Source: Microbacterium sp. H1-D42 (GTDB lineage Bacteria; Actinomycetota; Actinomycetes; Actinomycetales; Microbacteriaceae). From it: a DNA stretch of 64,000 nt. Under the pieces are notes generated by a model. The model was not told where the DNA came from, searched no databases, and saw nothing but the letters and a program-made list of their open reading frames with translations. The stretch is taken from the NCBI RefSeq assembly GCF_022637555.1, contig NZ_CP093342.1, positions 558,001 to 622,000 on the forward strand, written 5' to 3'. This document shows positions 50,579 to 59,585 of this stretch, piece after piece (positions within the stretch are counted from its first letter, which is position 1; the number at the start of each line of letters is the position of its first letter). Position numbers and translations under genes: made by a program.

Positions 50579-51765
50579 CCCAGCTCCGCCTGCTGTCAGC
50601 ATCCGGTACCACGTCGGATGCCGCACTCAACGACTCCGGTGCGTACACGCGCCCTGTGTCGCCGCTGCGCAGCCGCGTCGCGTACGCGGCTGCGCACGTC
50701 GTGCCCAAGGTGCACGCCGACAACACCCCCGGCCAGCCCGCCGACATCGACTGGGACGCGACGCTCGCGTTCCGGCGCAACGTGTACTCGTGGGGCCTCG
50801 GCGTGGCCGATGCCATGGACACCGCGCAGCGGAACATGGGCCTCGACGCCACCGCGACCCGCGAGCTCATCGCACGCAGTGCCGAGGTCGCCCGCGAAGA
50901 AGGCGGCTCGGTCGTGGTCGGCGTGAACACCGACCACATTCTCGAGGAACGCATCTCGCTCGACGAGATCATCGACGCGTACAAGTCGCAACTGCACTTC
51001 ACGGAAGAGCAGGGTGCAGGGCCCGTGCTGATGGCATCCCGTCATCTCGCTCGCGTCGCGACCAGCGCCGACGACTACCGCCGGGTGTACCGGGCGGTGC
51101 TCGAGTCCGCGACCACGCCGGTCGTGCTGCACTGGCTGGGGACGGCATTCGACCCGGCACTGGAAGGCTACTTCGGCGCGACCGACTGGCAGACGGCATC
51201 CGACGTCCTGCTCGAGATCATCAACGAGAACCCGGCGAAGATCTCGGGTGTGAAGATGAGTCTGCTCAACGCCGAGAGCGAGCTCTCGGTGCGCTCTCGT
51301 CTGCCGGAACAGGTGCGGATGTTCACCGGAGACGACTTCAACTACGTCGGCCTGATCGGCGACTCCGGGGCCTCCGACGCCAAGCGCACGCACTCCGACG
51401 CCCTGCTCGGCGCCTTCGCGGCGATCACGCCGGTCGCGTCGGCGGCGATCCAGGCGCTCGATGCCGGTGACCACGCGCTGTACGAAAAGATCCTCGGCCC
51501 GACCGAAGAGCTCAGCCGCCAGGTGTTCGCCGCTCCCACGTTCTACTACAAGACGGGCGTCGCGTTCCTGTCCTGGCTGAACGGCCACCAGCCGGCGTTC
51601 CAGATGGTCGGCGGGCTGCACTCCGCACGCAGCCTTCCTCACCTCTCGCGCATCGTCGAGCTGGCGAACGCCTCGCTGGCGCTGGAAGATCCGGAGCTGG
51701 CCCGCGGGCGCTGGCACGACATGCTGCTCCTGAACGGCATCAGCGTGAACGGATTGGACGCATGA
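50575..51765 (+). CDS. DUF993 family protein (aldolase-like)
   Basis: A 396-residue member of DUF993, related in fold to dihydrodipicolinate synthase-type class I aldolases. Landmarks include SRVAYAAAHVVPKVHADNTPGQPADIDWDATLAFRR, VVVGVNTDHI, TTPVVLHWLGTAFDPALEGYFG and the Lys-containing AKISGVKMSLLN, the likely Schiff-base region. It would cleave a keto sugar or keto acid, but the true reaction is not known to me. Its position between a dehydrogenase and two epimerase-fold proteins suggests a step after oxidation of a sugar. Start and stop are coupled to neighbours by ATGA overlaps. Confidence 0.85.
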   Translation: MTQLRLLSASGTTSDAALNDSGAYTRPVSPLRSRVAYAAAHVVPKVHADNTPGQPADIDWDATLAFRRNVYSWGLGVADAMDTAQRNMGLDATATRELIARSAEVAREEGGSVVVGVNTDHILEERISLDEIIDAYKSQLHFTEEQGAGPVLMASRHLARVATSADDYRRVYRAVLESATTPVVLHWLGTAFDPALEGYFGATDWQTASDVLLEIINENPAKISGVKMSLLNAESELSVRSRLPEQVRMFTGDDFNYVGLIGDSGASDAKRTHSDALLGAFAAITPVASAAIQALDAGDHALYEKILGPTEELSRQVFAAPTFYYKTGVAFLSWLNGHQPAFQMVGGLHSARSLPHLSRIVELANASLALEDPELARGRWHDMLLLNGISVNGLDA

Positions 51766-51902
51766 GCCGTATCAACCTCGCGGCCACTACACGGATGGCG
51801 GGCGAAATCACGGATGGCGGGCGACACGCCGGGCTTCCTCCTGCCAAGCGTTCAAGCTCCCGCCAGCCGTACCCGGCACTGGCGAACGGAGCGACCCGAT
51901 GA
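51762..51902 (+). CDS. Small ORF filling the DUF993-epimerase gap
   Basis: A 46-codon ORF that overlaps the DUF993 stop and the epimerase start by four bases each, so it fills the gap exactly. Its sequence (MSRINLAATTRMAGEITDGG, then basic and Pro-rich) resembles no family I recognise. It contains a tandem repeat of ACGGATGGCGGGCGA. The first three codons may be the original start of the epimerase, with an insertion of about 130 bases after it. It could act only as a translation bridge. Confidence 0.35.
   Translation: MSRINLAATTRMAGEITDGGRHAGLPPAKRSSSRQPYPALANGATR
51791..51870. repeat. Tandem repeat and inverted repeat inside the operon
   Basis: ACGGATGGCGGGCGA occurs twice (51791-51805 and 51810-51824) four bases apart, and CCCGCCAGCCGT at 51859-51870 is complementary to its first 12 bases with one mismatch. 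The unit lies between two coupled genes and could form alternative stems. Confidence 0.65.
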
Positions 51903-52765
51903 CCGTCCCGCATCCCCGCCTGTCGATCAACCAGGCAACCATCAAGTACGCGAACCTCGAGACCGCCCTGCGCGTGACAGCGGATGCGGGCGTGCAGTCG
52001 ATCGGACTCTGGCGCGAGCCGGTGAACGAGGTCGGCCTCGACACGGCCACCAAGATGCTCACCGATTCCGGTCTGCGTTTCTCGACGCACTGCCGCGGCG
52101 GGTTCTTCACGCTGCCTGCAGGCCCGGAGCGCGATGCCGCACTCGAGGACAACCGCCGAGCCATCGACGAGACGGCAGCCCTCGCGGCGGCCGGCGCCGA
52201 GGGCTCAACCGCCGTGCTGGTTCTCGTCGCCGGTGGCCTGCCCGAAGGGTCGCGCGACCTGATCGGGGCGCGTGAGCGGGTGCGTGACGCCATCGGCGAG
52301 CTCGTGCCCTACGCGCAGAGCGCCGGTGTGACGCTGGCGATCGAGCCACTGCATCCGATGTTCGGATCTGATCGCTGCGTCGTCTCGACGCTCGGACAGG
52401 CGCTCGACATCGCGTCCGACTTCGCTCCGGAAGCCGTTGGTGCGGCTGTTGACACGTTCCACATCTGGTGGGATCCACAGGTGCTCGAGCAGATCGCCCG
52501 CGCCGGGCGCGAGGGCCGCATCGCGACGTACCAGGTGTGCGACTGGGCGACACCCCTGCCTGCTGACGTGCTGCTGTCGCGTCACTACATGGGCGACGGC
52601 GTGATCGACTTCGCTTCGCTCACGAGTGCGGTCGTCGCGACCGGCTATGACCGCGACATCGAGGTGGAGCTTTTCAACGCCGACATCTGGAACGATGATC
52701 CGGCCGCTGTCGTGGCGCGCACCGTGGCATCCTTCACCGCCACCGTCTCGCCGCATCTGCCCTGA
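51899..52765 (+). CDS. Sugar phosphate isomerase/epimerase, TIM barrel 1
   Basis: A 288-residue xylose-isomerase-like TIM barrel (AP endonuclease family 2 fold). Metal-binding segments appear as LAIEPLHPMF (Glu), VDTFHIWWDP (Asp, His) and a late IEVELFNADIW (Glu). It should isomerise or epimerise a keto or aldo sugar, or a keto derivative produced by the oxidoreductase. It shares the operon with a second barrel of the same superfamily. Confidence 0.9.
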   Translation: MTVPHPRLSINQATIKYANLETALRVTADAGVQSIGLWREPVNEVGLDTATKMLTDSGLRFSTHCRGGFFTLPAGPERDAALEDNRRAIDETAALAAAGAEGSTAVLVLVAGGLPEGSRDLIGARERVRDAIGELVPYAQSAGVTLAIEPLHPMFGSDRCVVSTLGQALDIASDFAPEAVGAAVDTFHIWWDPQVLEQIARAGREGRIATYQVCDWATPLPADVLLSRHYMGDGVIDFASLTSAVVATGYDRDIEVELFNADIWNDDPAAVVARTVASFTATVSPHLP

Positions 52766-52789
52766 CCGGGCCACACTGAGGAGATGACT

Positions 52790-53545
52790 GTGCGACCTGG
52801 ACTGTGCTCTGTGACGTTCCGGCAGCTCACGCCGGAGCGGATCGTCGCGCTCGCCGCGGACGCGAAGCTCGAGGTGATCGAGTGGGGCGGCGACGTGCAC
52901 GTGCCGCCGGGTGACCCCGAGCGCGCTGCCGCAGTCGCGCGGATGACCTCGGATGCCGGACTCGCCGTCGCCTCGTACGGCTCGTACTTCCGCGCCGGCG
53001 CCGAAGAGCCCCTCGCACCGATCCTCGACAGTGCGGCCGCGCTGGGCGCGGACCGTGTGCGCATCTGGGCCGGCCAGCTCGACTCCGCGGACGCGACGCC
53101 GCAGGAGTACGCACAGGTGGTCGCCAGGTTGTCGGATGCTGCCGCCGAGGCATCCGATCGCGGCATCTCCCTCGCACTGGAGTTCCACCGCGGCACGCTC
53201 GCCGACAACCCCGAGGCGGTGCTGCGGCTGCTGGCCGACGTCGACAGCCCTGCGCTGACGACGTACTGGCAGCCGTCGGTCGACGCGCCAGATGCCGTCG
53301 CGCTCGCCGAGTACGACGCCGTGGCCGTGCACACCAGCGCCGTGCACGTGTTCTCGTGGTGGCCAGCAGCTGAGCGTCTTCGACTGGATGTACGGGAGGG
53401 CCTGTGGCGGGCGCTGTTCGCTGCGGCCGCCGCACAGCCCGCGCCGCCGAGGGACGCCCTGCTGGAGTTCGTACCCGACGACGACCCGATGCTGCTGGCA
53501 TCCGAGGCCGCGACCCTGCGCCGCTGGCTCGCCGAGGCGCGATGA
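52790..53545 (+). CDS. Sugar phosphate isomerase/epimerase, TIM barrel 2
   Basis: A 251-residue TIM barrel of the same superfamily as the preceding gene, but clearly diverged. It shows VIEWGGDVHVPPGD, LALEFHRGTLADNPEAVLRLL (Glu) and LLEFVPDDDP (Glu) near the end. The GTG at 52790 is favoured: GAGGAG lies six bases before it, whereas the ATG at 52784 directly abuts that site. Two epimerase-like enzymes in one operon suggest successive rearrangements of one substrate. A long palindrome follows the stop. Confidence 0.88.
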   Translation: MRPGLCSVTFRQLTPERIVALAADAKLEVIEWGGDVHVPPGDPERAAAVARMTSDAGLAVASYGSYFRAGAEEPLAPILDSAAALGADRVRIWAGQLDSADATPQEYAQVVARLSDAAAEASDRGISLALEFHRGTLADNPEAVLRLLADVDSPALTTYWQPSVDAPDAVALAEYDAVAVHTSAVHVFSWWPAAERLRLDVREGLWRALFAAAAAQPAPPRDALLEFVPDDDPMLLASEAATLRRWLAEAR

Positions 53546-53562
53546 CCTGGGTCGGTCTTCCC

Positions 53563-53623
53563 GTCCAGGTCGCAATGGTTGCCGCTATTCGCACGTCGAA
53601 GCGGCATCCATTGCGACCTGGAC
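53563..53623. repeat. Long intergenic palindrome after the epimerase operon
   Basis: Arms of 24 bp with one mismatch: GTCCAGGTCGCAATGG continuing to GCCGCT, with a 13-base loop region containing TTCG...CGAA. The nine bases GGTCGCAAT and the ending CCGCT match the palindrome at 25272-25322. It lies between the operon end and the LacI gene on the same strand and may terminate the operon. Confidence 0.85.
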
Positions 53624-53675
53624 GAGTCCTGGGTCCCGAGAGCGGCATGAAGCACGACCCGCACGCGCCCGTCGA

Positions 53676-53687
53676 TAGGCTCACCTC
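53676..53687 (+). promoter_or_regulatory. -10 box giving a leaderless lacI mRNA
   Basis: TAGGCT at 53676-53681 lies six bases before the ATG at 53688, without a ribosome site. Confidence 0.6.
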
Positions 53688-54701
53688 ATGACTTCCGACG
53701 CGCGGCGATCGCCCACCCTGCACGACGTCGCCCGCGAGGCCGGTGTCTCGCTGGCGACAGCATCGCGCGTGCTGAACGGCTCCGAGCGCAAGGTCGCGGA
53801 GTCCTACCGCGAGCGGGTCGAGAAGGCCGCCGACGACCTCGGCTACACCGCCAACGCGTCGGCACAGGCCACCGCCCGCGGCACCTCGGCCGCCATCGCC
53901 CTGCTGGTCGCCGACATCGCCGACCCGTACTTCGGGCTGATCGCCTCAGGCGTCGCGCACGGCGCCGATGAGGAAGGGCTCATCGTGACGATCGCAATCA
54001 CCGAGCGAGACCCCGACCGCGAAGCGAAGATCCTGCGCGCGCTGCGCGGACAGCGACCGCGCGGCGTGATCCTCGCGGCCTCGCGAACAGGGGACAGCGA
54101 CAGCACCTCGCTCGCCGAACTCGCCGCCTTCGGCGACCTCGGCGGACGCACAGTCACATTCGGTGAAGGCGGTGATCGCAGCATCCGCATCGACAACCGC
54201 GGCGGCGCCGAGCGGCTCGGCCGCGAGATGGCGCGCCTCGGCTACCGCCGCGCGATCGCGATCGCCGCCGACGAAGGCGTGCGCACGTCCGACGACCGCC
54301 TCGCCGGCTTCATCACCGGATTCGCGGCGGGCGGCGGTGAGGTCGAGCGCACCTATCGCGGCACCTTCGAGCGCGAGTCAGGCATGACTTCGATGACGCA
54401 GGCGCTCGCCGACGGAGTGGATGCCGGCACGCTGGTCTTCACGCTCAGCGACGTCGTCGCGATCGGCGCCATGAAAGCCATCCGCGAAGCGGGGCGCACG
54501 GTCGGAACCGACATCCCCGTGACCGGTTTCGACGACGTGCCCGTCAGCCGTGACGTCACGCCGCAGTTGACGACCGTTCGGGTGCCACTGAGCGACCTCG
54601 GGTATCAGGCGTTCCGCGCCACAGTGGATGCCGAGTGGGAGCAGCCGGCAATGGATCTCGAGGTGCTGGTGCGCGAGAGCACGCCAGGGCTGACGCCGTG
54701 A
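53688..54701 (+). CDS. LacI family regulator of the DUF993 operon
   Basis: A 337-residue LacI protein. The helix-turn-helix TLHDVAREAGVSLATASRVLNGSERKV at about 8-34 is followed by the sugar-binding domain, ending with TGFDDVPVSRDVTPQLTTVRVPL. It follows the operon it probably controls; the operator GGAAAGCGCTTACC is 4.3 kb upstream. It has its own leaderless start. Its stop overlaps the next gene's GTG by four bases, so the two are co-translated. Confidence 0.92.
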   Translation: MTSDARRSPTLHDVAREAGVSLATASRVLNGSERKVAESYRERVEKAADDLGYTANASAQATARGTSAAIALLVADIADPYFGLIASGVAHGADEEGLIVTIAITERDPDREAKILRALRGQRPRGVILAASRTGDSDSTSLAELAAFGDLGGRTVTFGEGGDRSIRIDNRGGAERLGREMARLGYRRAIAIAADEGVRTSDDRLAGFITGFAAGGGEVERTYRGTFERESGMTSMTQALADGVDAGTLVFTLSDVVAIGAMKAIREAGRTVGTDIPVTGFDDVPVSRDVTPQLTTVRVPLSDLGYQAFRATVDAEWEQPAMDLEVLVRESTPGLTP

Positions 54702-55705
54702 GCCCAGAAGCGGACCAGCGCCGTCGACGACGGAGTTGGGTGATCCGGGGCGTCGTCATCGCTGCGGTGGTGGGCTTGGCTGTGGTGGTCTTCCGTGCGT
54801 GTGCGCCCATGACAGTCGCCTCGTGGTCGGCGGTGTCTGCAGCGGAAGCCCTCGTCGGCGACCGGGGAGAAGTGGACGCGTACATCGTCGAACCGAACAT
54901 CAATGTGATGCCGCGATGCGAGGTGCGGCTGCAGATGCGCGAGAACGTCACCGCAGACGAGCTCGTCGAGGTGCTGTCGGGCATCGACGGCACGGACACG
55001 GGCAGCACCTGCTCGATCGTGTCGGTCCGGACCGAGCATCCGACCTCGCTCGAGGCGGACGACTGGAGCGGTGTCAGCGATGAGGGATGGGCGCTGCTCG
55101 CGGACCGGATGCTGCGCAGCGAGTGGGTGTCGATCTACCGGGCCGACGAGCAGAGCGATGCCGCCCGTGACTGGAAGATCGTAGGGGTCAAGCTCGACGG
55201 TGATACGGCGCAGGGCGCTGCGGGCATCCGCGAGATCATCTCAGGCGGGCCGCTTGAGCCGGAGCTCGGCAGGACAGAGTGGGACGTGCATTGGAATCCG
55301 TCGCGCGCGGATCCGGTGCCCCACGAGATGGGGATCATCTCCGACGTCACCCCGCCGATCGCCGTGGCGGACATGTTCGACGACCTGGTGCCGATCATCG
55401 AGCGGATCTCCGCCGACACGGCCGCGCACCAGCAGGACGGGGTCGCCGACATCGGCGATGCCGTCTACAACGTGCAGGTCTGGGTGAACATCGCAGGCGA
55501 CAGCACACGCGTATCCATCGCGATGCCAGTGCGCGACTGGGGCAATGACGACATGATCGAGCATGAGGCGGAGTTTCTCGCCGACAGCCGCGCGGCGGGG
55601 TACGCGGCGGACTTGATCGCCGCCGTGCGCGGGTCGGCGCTGGAAGTCGACGCCGTCACCGTCATCGGCAGTGACTATCTGGTGTGGGGAGACGCACGTG
55701 AGTGA
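54698..55705 (+). CDS. Membrane-anchored protein of unknown function
   Basis: A 335-residue protein with a short basic N-terminus (EADQRRRRRSW), one membrane helix (VIRGVVIAAVVGLAVVVFRA) and a large extracytoplasmic part. No domain is recognised. The external part has two similar-sized segments with VTADELVEVLSGI and MFDDLVPIIERISADTAAHQQ. It starts with GTG in a GTGA overlap with lacI and overlaps the glycerate kinase by eight bases. The tight coupling with both suggests constrained co-expression, but its job is unknown. Confidence 0.8.
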   Translation: MSPEADQRRRRRSWVIRGVVIAAVVGLAVVVFRACAPMTVASWSAVSAAEALVGDRGEVDAYIVEPNINVMPRCEVRLQMRENVTADELVEVLSGIDGTDTGSTCSIVSVRTEHPTSLEADDWSGVSDEGWALLADRMLRSEWVSIYRADEQSDAARDWKIVGVKLDGDTAQGAAGIREIISGGPLEPELGRTEWDVHWNPSRADPVPHEMGIISDVTPPIAVADMFDDLVPIIERISADTAAHQQDGVADIGDAVYNVQVWVNIAGDSTRVSIAMPVRDWGNDDMIEHEAEFLADSRAAGYAADLIAAVRGSALEVDAVTVIGSDYLVWGDARE

Positions 55706-56816
55706 GCGACAGTCGCGCAGAGTCGTCATCGCCCCGGACAGCTTCAAGGGCTCTATCACCGCGGCAGATGCCGCGCACGCGCTCGCCGCGGGGTGGCGCG
55801 ACGTGGAGCCTGCGGCCGAGATCGTGCTGCGCCCCATGGCAGACGGGGGAGAGGGCACGGTCGCGGCATTCGCGTCGGCGGTGCCCGGCGCGAAGCGGAT
55901 GCCCGTGACAGTCGACGGTCCGGCCGGAATGCCCGTCGAGACGGCATGGCTGCTGCTGCCGTCGACCGCCGAGGCGCCAGGCGGCACGGCGGTCATCGAC
56001 ATGGCCTCCACCTCGGGGATCGAGATGCTCGTCGAACTGCGTCCCTTGGCTGCCGATTCCTCGGGCTTCGGTCAGGCGATCGAAGCGGCGCTCGACCATG
56101 GCGTCTCGCGGCTCGTGCTCGGCATCGGGTCGAGTGCGTCGACTGACGGGGGCACCGGCATGCTGCGGGCACTCGGCGCACGGTTCCTCTCCTCTTCGGG
56201 GGCGGAGGTGGCGCCCGGTGCGCGGGGCCTTCCGGACATCGCGCGCGTCGATCTCGGCGGGCTTCGCCGCGCCGATGAGGTGCGCGTGCTCACCGACGTC
56301 ACCAACCCCCTCACCGGCCCCCGCGGGGCCGCGACCGTGTTCGGGCCGCAGAAGGGCCTCACCGATGCTGCGGATCAGCAGCGGACGGATGCTGCGCTCG
56401 CGCACCTCGCAAAGCTGCTCGATCTCGATGCGCAGGCACCAGGCGCAGGCGCCGCCGGTGGCGTCGGTGGTGCGCTCATCGCCTGGGGTGCGACGCTCGC
56501 GCCCGGTGCTGGAGAGGTAGCGCACCTGATCGGCCTCTCCGACGCGATCGCCGGCGCCGATGTCGTCATCACCGGCGAAGGTGCCTACGATGGCCAGTCG
56601 GGCGACGGCAAGGTGCCGTCCTATGTCGCGTCGCTGGCAGCGGATGCCTCGGCCGAGCCCATGCTCGCCGCGGGCCGCATCGACGAAGATTCCGATACCG
56701 GCATATTCACGAGCTCGGTGTCATTGACCGAACTCGCCGGTTCCGGGGCATCCGCCCTCGCCGACCCGGCACACTGGCTGCGCGAGGCCGGCGCTGTGCT
56801 CGCGCGTCGGCGCTGA
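55698..56816 (+). CDS. Glycerate kinase, type I
   Basis: A 372-residue glycerate kinase of the GckA/GlxK-like class (type I). The opening VVIAPDSFKGSITAADAAHALAAGW, the phosphate-binding MADGGEGTVAAF, VLGIGSSASTDGGTGMLRALGA and ADVVITGEGAYDGQSGDGKVP are all characteristic. It makes 2- or 3-phosphoglycerate from glycerate, feeding central metabolism. The GTG at 55698 is used; it overlaps the preceding gene. Its nearness to the DUF993 operon might mean that operon yields glycerate or a related acid, which is speculative. Confidence 0.92.
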   Translation: MSERQSRRVVIAPDSFKGSITAADAAHALAAGWRDVEPAAEIVLRPMADGGEGTVAAFASAVPGAKRMPVTVDGPAGMPVETAWLLLPSTAEAPGGTAVIDMASTSGIEMLVELRPLAADSSGFGQAIEAALDHGVSRLVLGIGSSASTDGGTGMLRALGARFLSSSGAEVAPGARGLPDIARVDLGGLRRADEVRVLTDVTNPLTGPRGAATVFGPQKGLTDAADQQRTDAALAHLAKLLDLDAQAPGAGAAGGVGGALIAWGATLAPGAGEVAHLIGLSDAIAGADVVITGEGAYDGQSGDGKVPSYVASLAADASAEPMLAAGRIDEDSDTGIFTSSVSLTELAGSGASALADPAHWLREAGAVLARRR

Positions 56817-56826
56817 CGGTCGGCCG

Positions 56827-58470
56827 TCAGCCGCCCAGCGCAGCGGCCACCACGGCCTGCGCCTCGGCCTGCACCTCGGCGAGGTGTTCGGGCCCGCGCA
56901 GGCTCTCGGCGTACAGCTTGTAGACGTCCTCGGTGCCTGAAGGGCGCGCGGCGAACCAGGCGTGCTCGGTCTGCACCTTCAACCCGCCGATCGCAGCACC
57001 GTTACCCGGAGCGTGGGAGAGCTTCGCGATGATCGGCTCTCCGGCCAGTTCCGTCGCCTTGACGGCATCCGGGGCCAGCTTCGCAAGCGTCGCCTTCTGC
57101 TCCGGCGTCGCCGGGGCGTCCACTCGCTGGTACGCGGAGGCGCCGAAGGCTTTCTCCAGTTCGGCGTAGCGCTCGGACGGCGACTTGCCGGTGACGGCGA
57201 TGATCTCGGCGGCCAGCAGGCAGAGCAGAATGCCGTCCTTGTCGGTCGACCACACGCTGCCGTCGCGGCGCAGGAACGACGCACCCGCCGACTCCTCGCC
57301 GCCGAACGCCACCGAGCCGTCGAGCAGCCCTGGGACGAACCACTTGAACCCGACCGGCACCTCCAGCAGCCGCCGGCCCAATGACTCGGCAACCCGGTCG
57401 ATGATCATCGACGACACCAGCGTCTTGCCGATCGCAGCGTCGCGCGGCCACTCGGCGCGGTGCGAGAACAGGTAGTCGATCGCGACGGCGAGGTAGTGAT
57501 TGGGGTTCATCAATCCGGCATCCGGAGTCACGATGCCGTGCCGGTCGGCGTCGGCGTCGTTGCCGGTGAGCACGTCGAAGTCTCCTCGGCGAGCGACCAG
57601 CGATGCCATCGCGCTGGGCGATGAAGGATCCATCCGGATCTTCTCGTCCCAGTCCAGCGTCATGAAACGCCAGGTCGGGTCGACCTCGGGGTTGACGACC
57701 GTCAGGTCGAGCCCGTGCATCTCGCGGATCAGCGCCCAGTACTCCACCGACGCGCCACCCAGCGGATCGGCGCCGATCCGCACGCCTGCGCGCTTGATGG
57801 CGTCGATGTCGATGATCGACGGCAGGTCGCGCACGTACGCATCGCGGAAGTCATACGTGCCGATCGTCGCCTCGTCGATGTCGGCGTGCCTGATGCGCTT
57901 CACGCCGGCAAGGCCCTCGGCGATCAGCGCGTTGGCGCGGTCGGCGATCCAGCCGGTCGCGTCCGTGTCAGCGGGGCCGCCGTGCGGCGGGTTGTACTTG
58001 AAGCCGCCGTCGCGGGGCGGGTTGTGCGAGGGGGTGACGACGATGCCGTCGGCGCGGGCGGAGTCGGATGCTGCGCGCTCGCGGTTGTACGTGAGGATGG
58101 CGTGGCTGAGCGCGGGCGTCGGCACCCACGATTCACGGGAGTCGATCCGGACATCAACGCCATTGCCGGTGAGCACCTCGATCGCGGTGCGCTCTGCGGG
58201 CAGCGAGAGCGCGTGCGTGTCTCGGCCGAGGAACAGCGGACCGCGGATGCCCTGGCTGTTGCGATAGTCGACGATGGCCTGCGTGGTGGCGAGGATGTGG
58301 TCTTCATTGAAGCTCGACGACAATGCGGAGCCGCGGTGACCACTGGTGCCGAACACGACGCGCTGCGACGCGACAGCAGGATCCGGATGCCGGTCGTAAT
58401 AAGCGTTGATCAGTTCATCCACGTCGATCAGATCTTGTTCCTCCGCAGGGAGGCCGGCACGGCTCGTCAT
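56827..58470 (-). CDS. pgm: Phosphoglucomutase
   Basis: A 547-residue alpha-D-phosphohexomutase. The active Ser is in TPSHNPPRDGGFKYNPPHGGPAD, the metal loop is GNDADADRHGIVTPD, and the sugar-binding loop GGEESAGASFLRRDG and the phosphate site RPSGTEDVYKLYAES are near the end. The length and the PHGG form match the glucose-specific class. It interconverts glucose-1- and glucose-6-phosphate. It is divergent from pheA with 63 bases between, and convergent with glycerate kinase. Confidence 0.95.
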   Translation of the reverse strand: MTSRAGLPAEEQDLIDVDELINAYYDRHPDPAVASQRVVFGTSGHRGSALSSSFNEDHILATTQAIVDYRNSQGIRGPLFLGRDTHALSLPAERTAIEVLTGNGVDVRIDSRESWVPTPALSHAILTYNRERAASDSARADGIVVTPSHNPPRDGGFKYNPPHGGPADTDATGWIADRANALIAEGLAGVKRIRHADIDEATIGTYDFRDAYVRDLPSIIDIDAIKRAGVRIGADPLGGASVEYWALIREMHGLDLTVVNPEVDPTWRFMTLDWDEKIRMDPSSPSAMASLVARRGDFDVLTGNDADADRHGIVTPDAGLMNPNHYLAVAIDYLFSHRAEWPRDAAIGKTLVSSMIIDRVAESLGRRLLEVPVGFKWFVPGLLDGSVAFGGEESAGASFLRRDGSVWSTDKDGILLCLLAAEIIAVTGKSPSERYAELEKAFGASAYQRVDAPATPEQKATLAKLAPDAVKATELAGEPIIAKLSHAPGNGAAIGGLKVQTEHAWFAARPSGTEDVYKLYAESLRGPEHLAEVQAEAQAVVAAALGG

Positions 58471-58521
58471 GGAGATAGTCTGCCCCGCCGTCGTCAGATC
58501 CGCACCCTCGTGACGGGTGAG

Positions 58522-58533
58522 TAGGCTGGCGAA
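58522..58533 (+). promoter_or_regulatory. -10 box giving a leaderless pheA mRNA
   Basis: TAGGCT at 58522-58527 lies six bases before the GTG of pheA, with no ribosome site. Confidence 0.6.
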
Positions 58534-59475
58534 GTGAACGAACGCCGCACGTACAGCTACCTGGGCCCTGCCGGAACCTTCACCGAGGCGGCGCTCGATC
58601 AGGTGCCCGAAGCGCGCGGCCAGGACTGGAAGCCGGTGCACAACGTCGGCGAGGCGCTCGCCGACGTGCTCGACGGCACCAGCCACGCCGCGATGATCGC
58701 GATCGAGAACTCGGTCGAGGGTGGAGTCTCCACGACCCTGGATGCCCTCGCCGTGCTCCCCGGCTTGCGGATCGTCGGCGAGTACCTGGTCAACGTCAAC
58801 TTCGTGCTGGTCGCGAAGCCAGGCACCAAGCTCGAGGACGTGCAGGTCATCGCCGCGCATCCGGTCGCCTACGCACAGTGCCACGCCTGGCTCGGCGCGC
58901 ATCTGCCGAAGCACGCCCATGTGCCGGCCGCCAGCAACGTGGCATCCGCCATCGGCATCCTCGACGGCACTCTGCACGCGCAGGCCGCGATAGCGGCCCC
59001 CGGCATCGTTGCGCACCACGACGTCGAGGTGCTCGCCGAGCAGATCGGCGACAACGACAACGCCGTGACCCGCTTCGTGCTGGTGTCGAAGGCGGTGAAG
59101 CCGGCCGAGCCGACCGGCGCCGACAAGACCTCGCTGATCGTCGAGCTGCCCGATGACCGCCCTGGCGCGCTGCTCGACATGCTCGAGCAGTTCTCGACCC
59201 GTGGCATCAACCTGTCGCTGCTGCAATCGCGGCCAGTGGGCGATGCGCTGGGCCGGTACCGATTCGTGGTGGATGCTGACGGGCACGCCTATGACGAGCG
59301 GATGGCCGATGCGCTGCTTGGCATCCGTCGGTTCAGCCCGCGCGTGGTGTTCCTCGGGTCCTACCCGCGCGCCGACCGCAAGGTCGTGCACTATCCGGAG
59401 CGCTACGCCGACGGTGTCTTCGTCGAGGCCCGTGACTGGCTGCGTGCACTGATCCACGGCGAGCCGGAGGCATAG
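58534..59475 (+). CDS. pheA: Prephenate dehydratase
   Basis: A 313-residue enzyme with an N-terminal dehydratase domain (YLGPAGTFTEAAL, ENSVEGGVSTTLDAL, and the conserved Thr-Arg-Phe in NAVTRFVLVS) and a C-terminal ACT domain (GALLDMLEQFSTRGINLSLLQSRPVG) that binds phenylalanine for feedback inhibition. It converts prephenate to phenylpyruvate. The first codon is GTG six bases after TAGGCT, a leaderless start. The gene is convergent with the DUF559 gene, with a palindrome in the gap. Confidence 0.95.
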   Translation: MNERRTYSYLGPAGTFTEAALDQVPEARGQDWKPVHNVGEALADVLDGTSHAAMIAIENSVEGGVSTTLDALAVLPGLRIVGEYLVNVNFVLVAKPGTKLEDVQVIAAHPVAYAQCHAWLGAHLPKHAHVPAASNVASAIGILDGTLHAQAAIAAPGIVAHHDVEVLAEQIGDNDNAVTRFVLVSKAVKPAEPTGADKTSLIVELPDDRPGALLDMLEQFSTRGINLSLLQSRPVGDALGRYRFVVDADGHAYDERMADALLGIRRFSPRVVFLGSYPRADRKVVHYPERYADGVFVEARDWLRALIHGEPEA

Positions 59476-59585
59476 GCTCGGGGCTCGCGGCCGCCGCGGG
59501 CAGTCTCAGGCTAGGGATGTCAAAGTCCGGTGCTATGACCCGCTCACCCGACGAATCCATCCCGGGCCTGTCACCCGCGAGGGCG

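Noticed and set aside
56827-59457. An 876-codon frame extending pgm across pheA
   Set aside because: The part beyond 58470 is antisense to pheA. The normal Pgm opening begins at the ATG at 58470.
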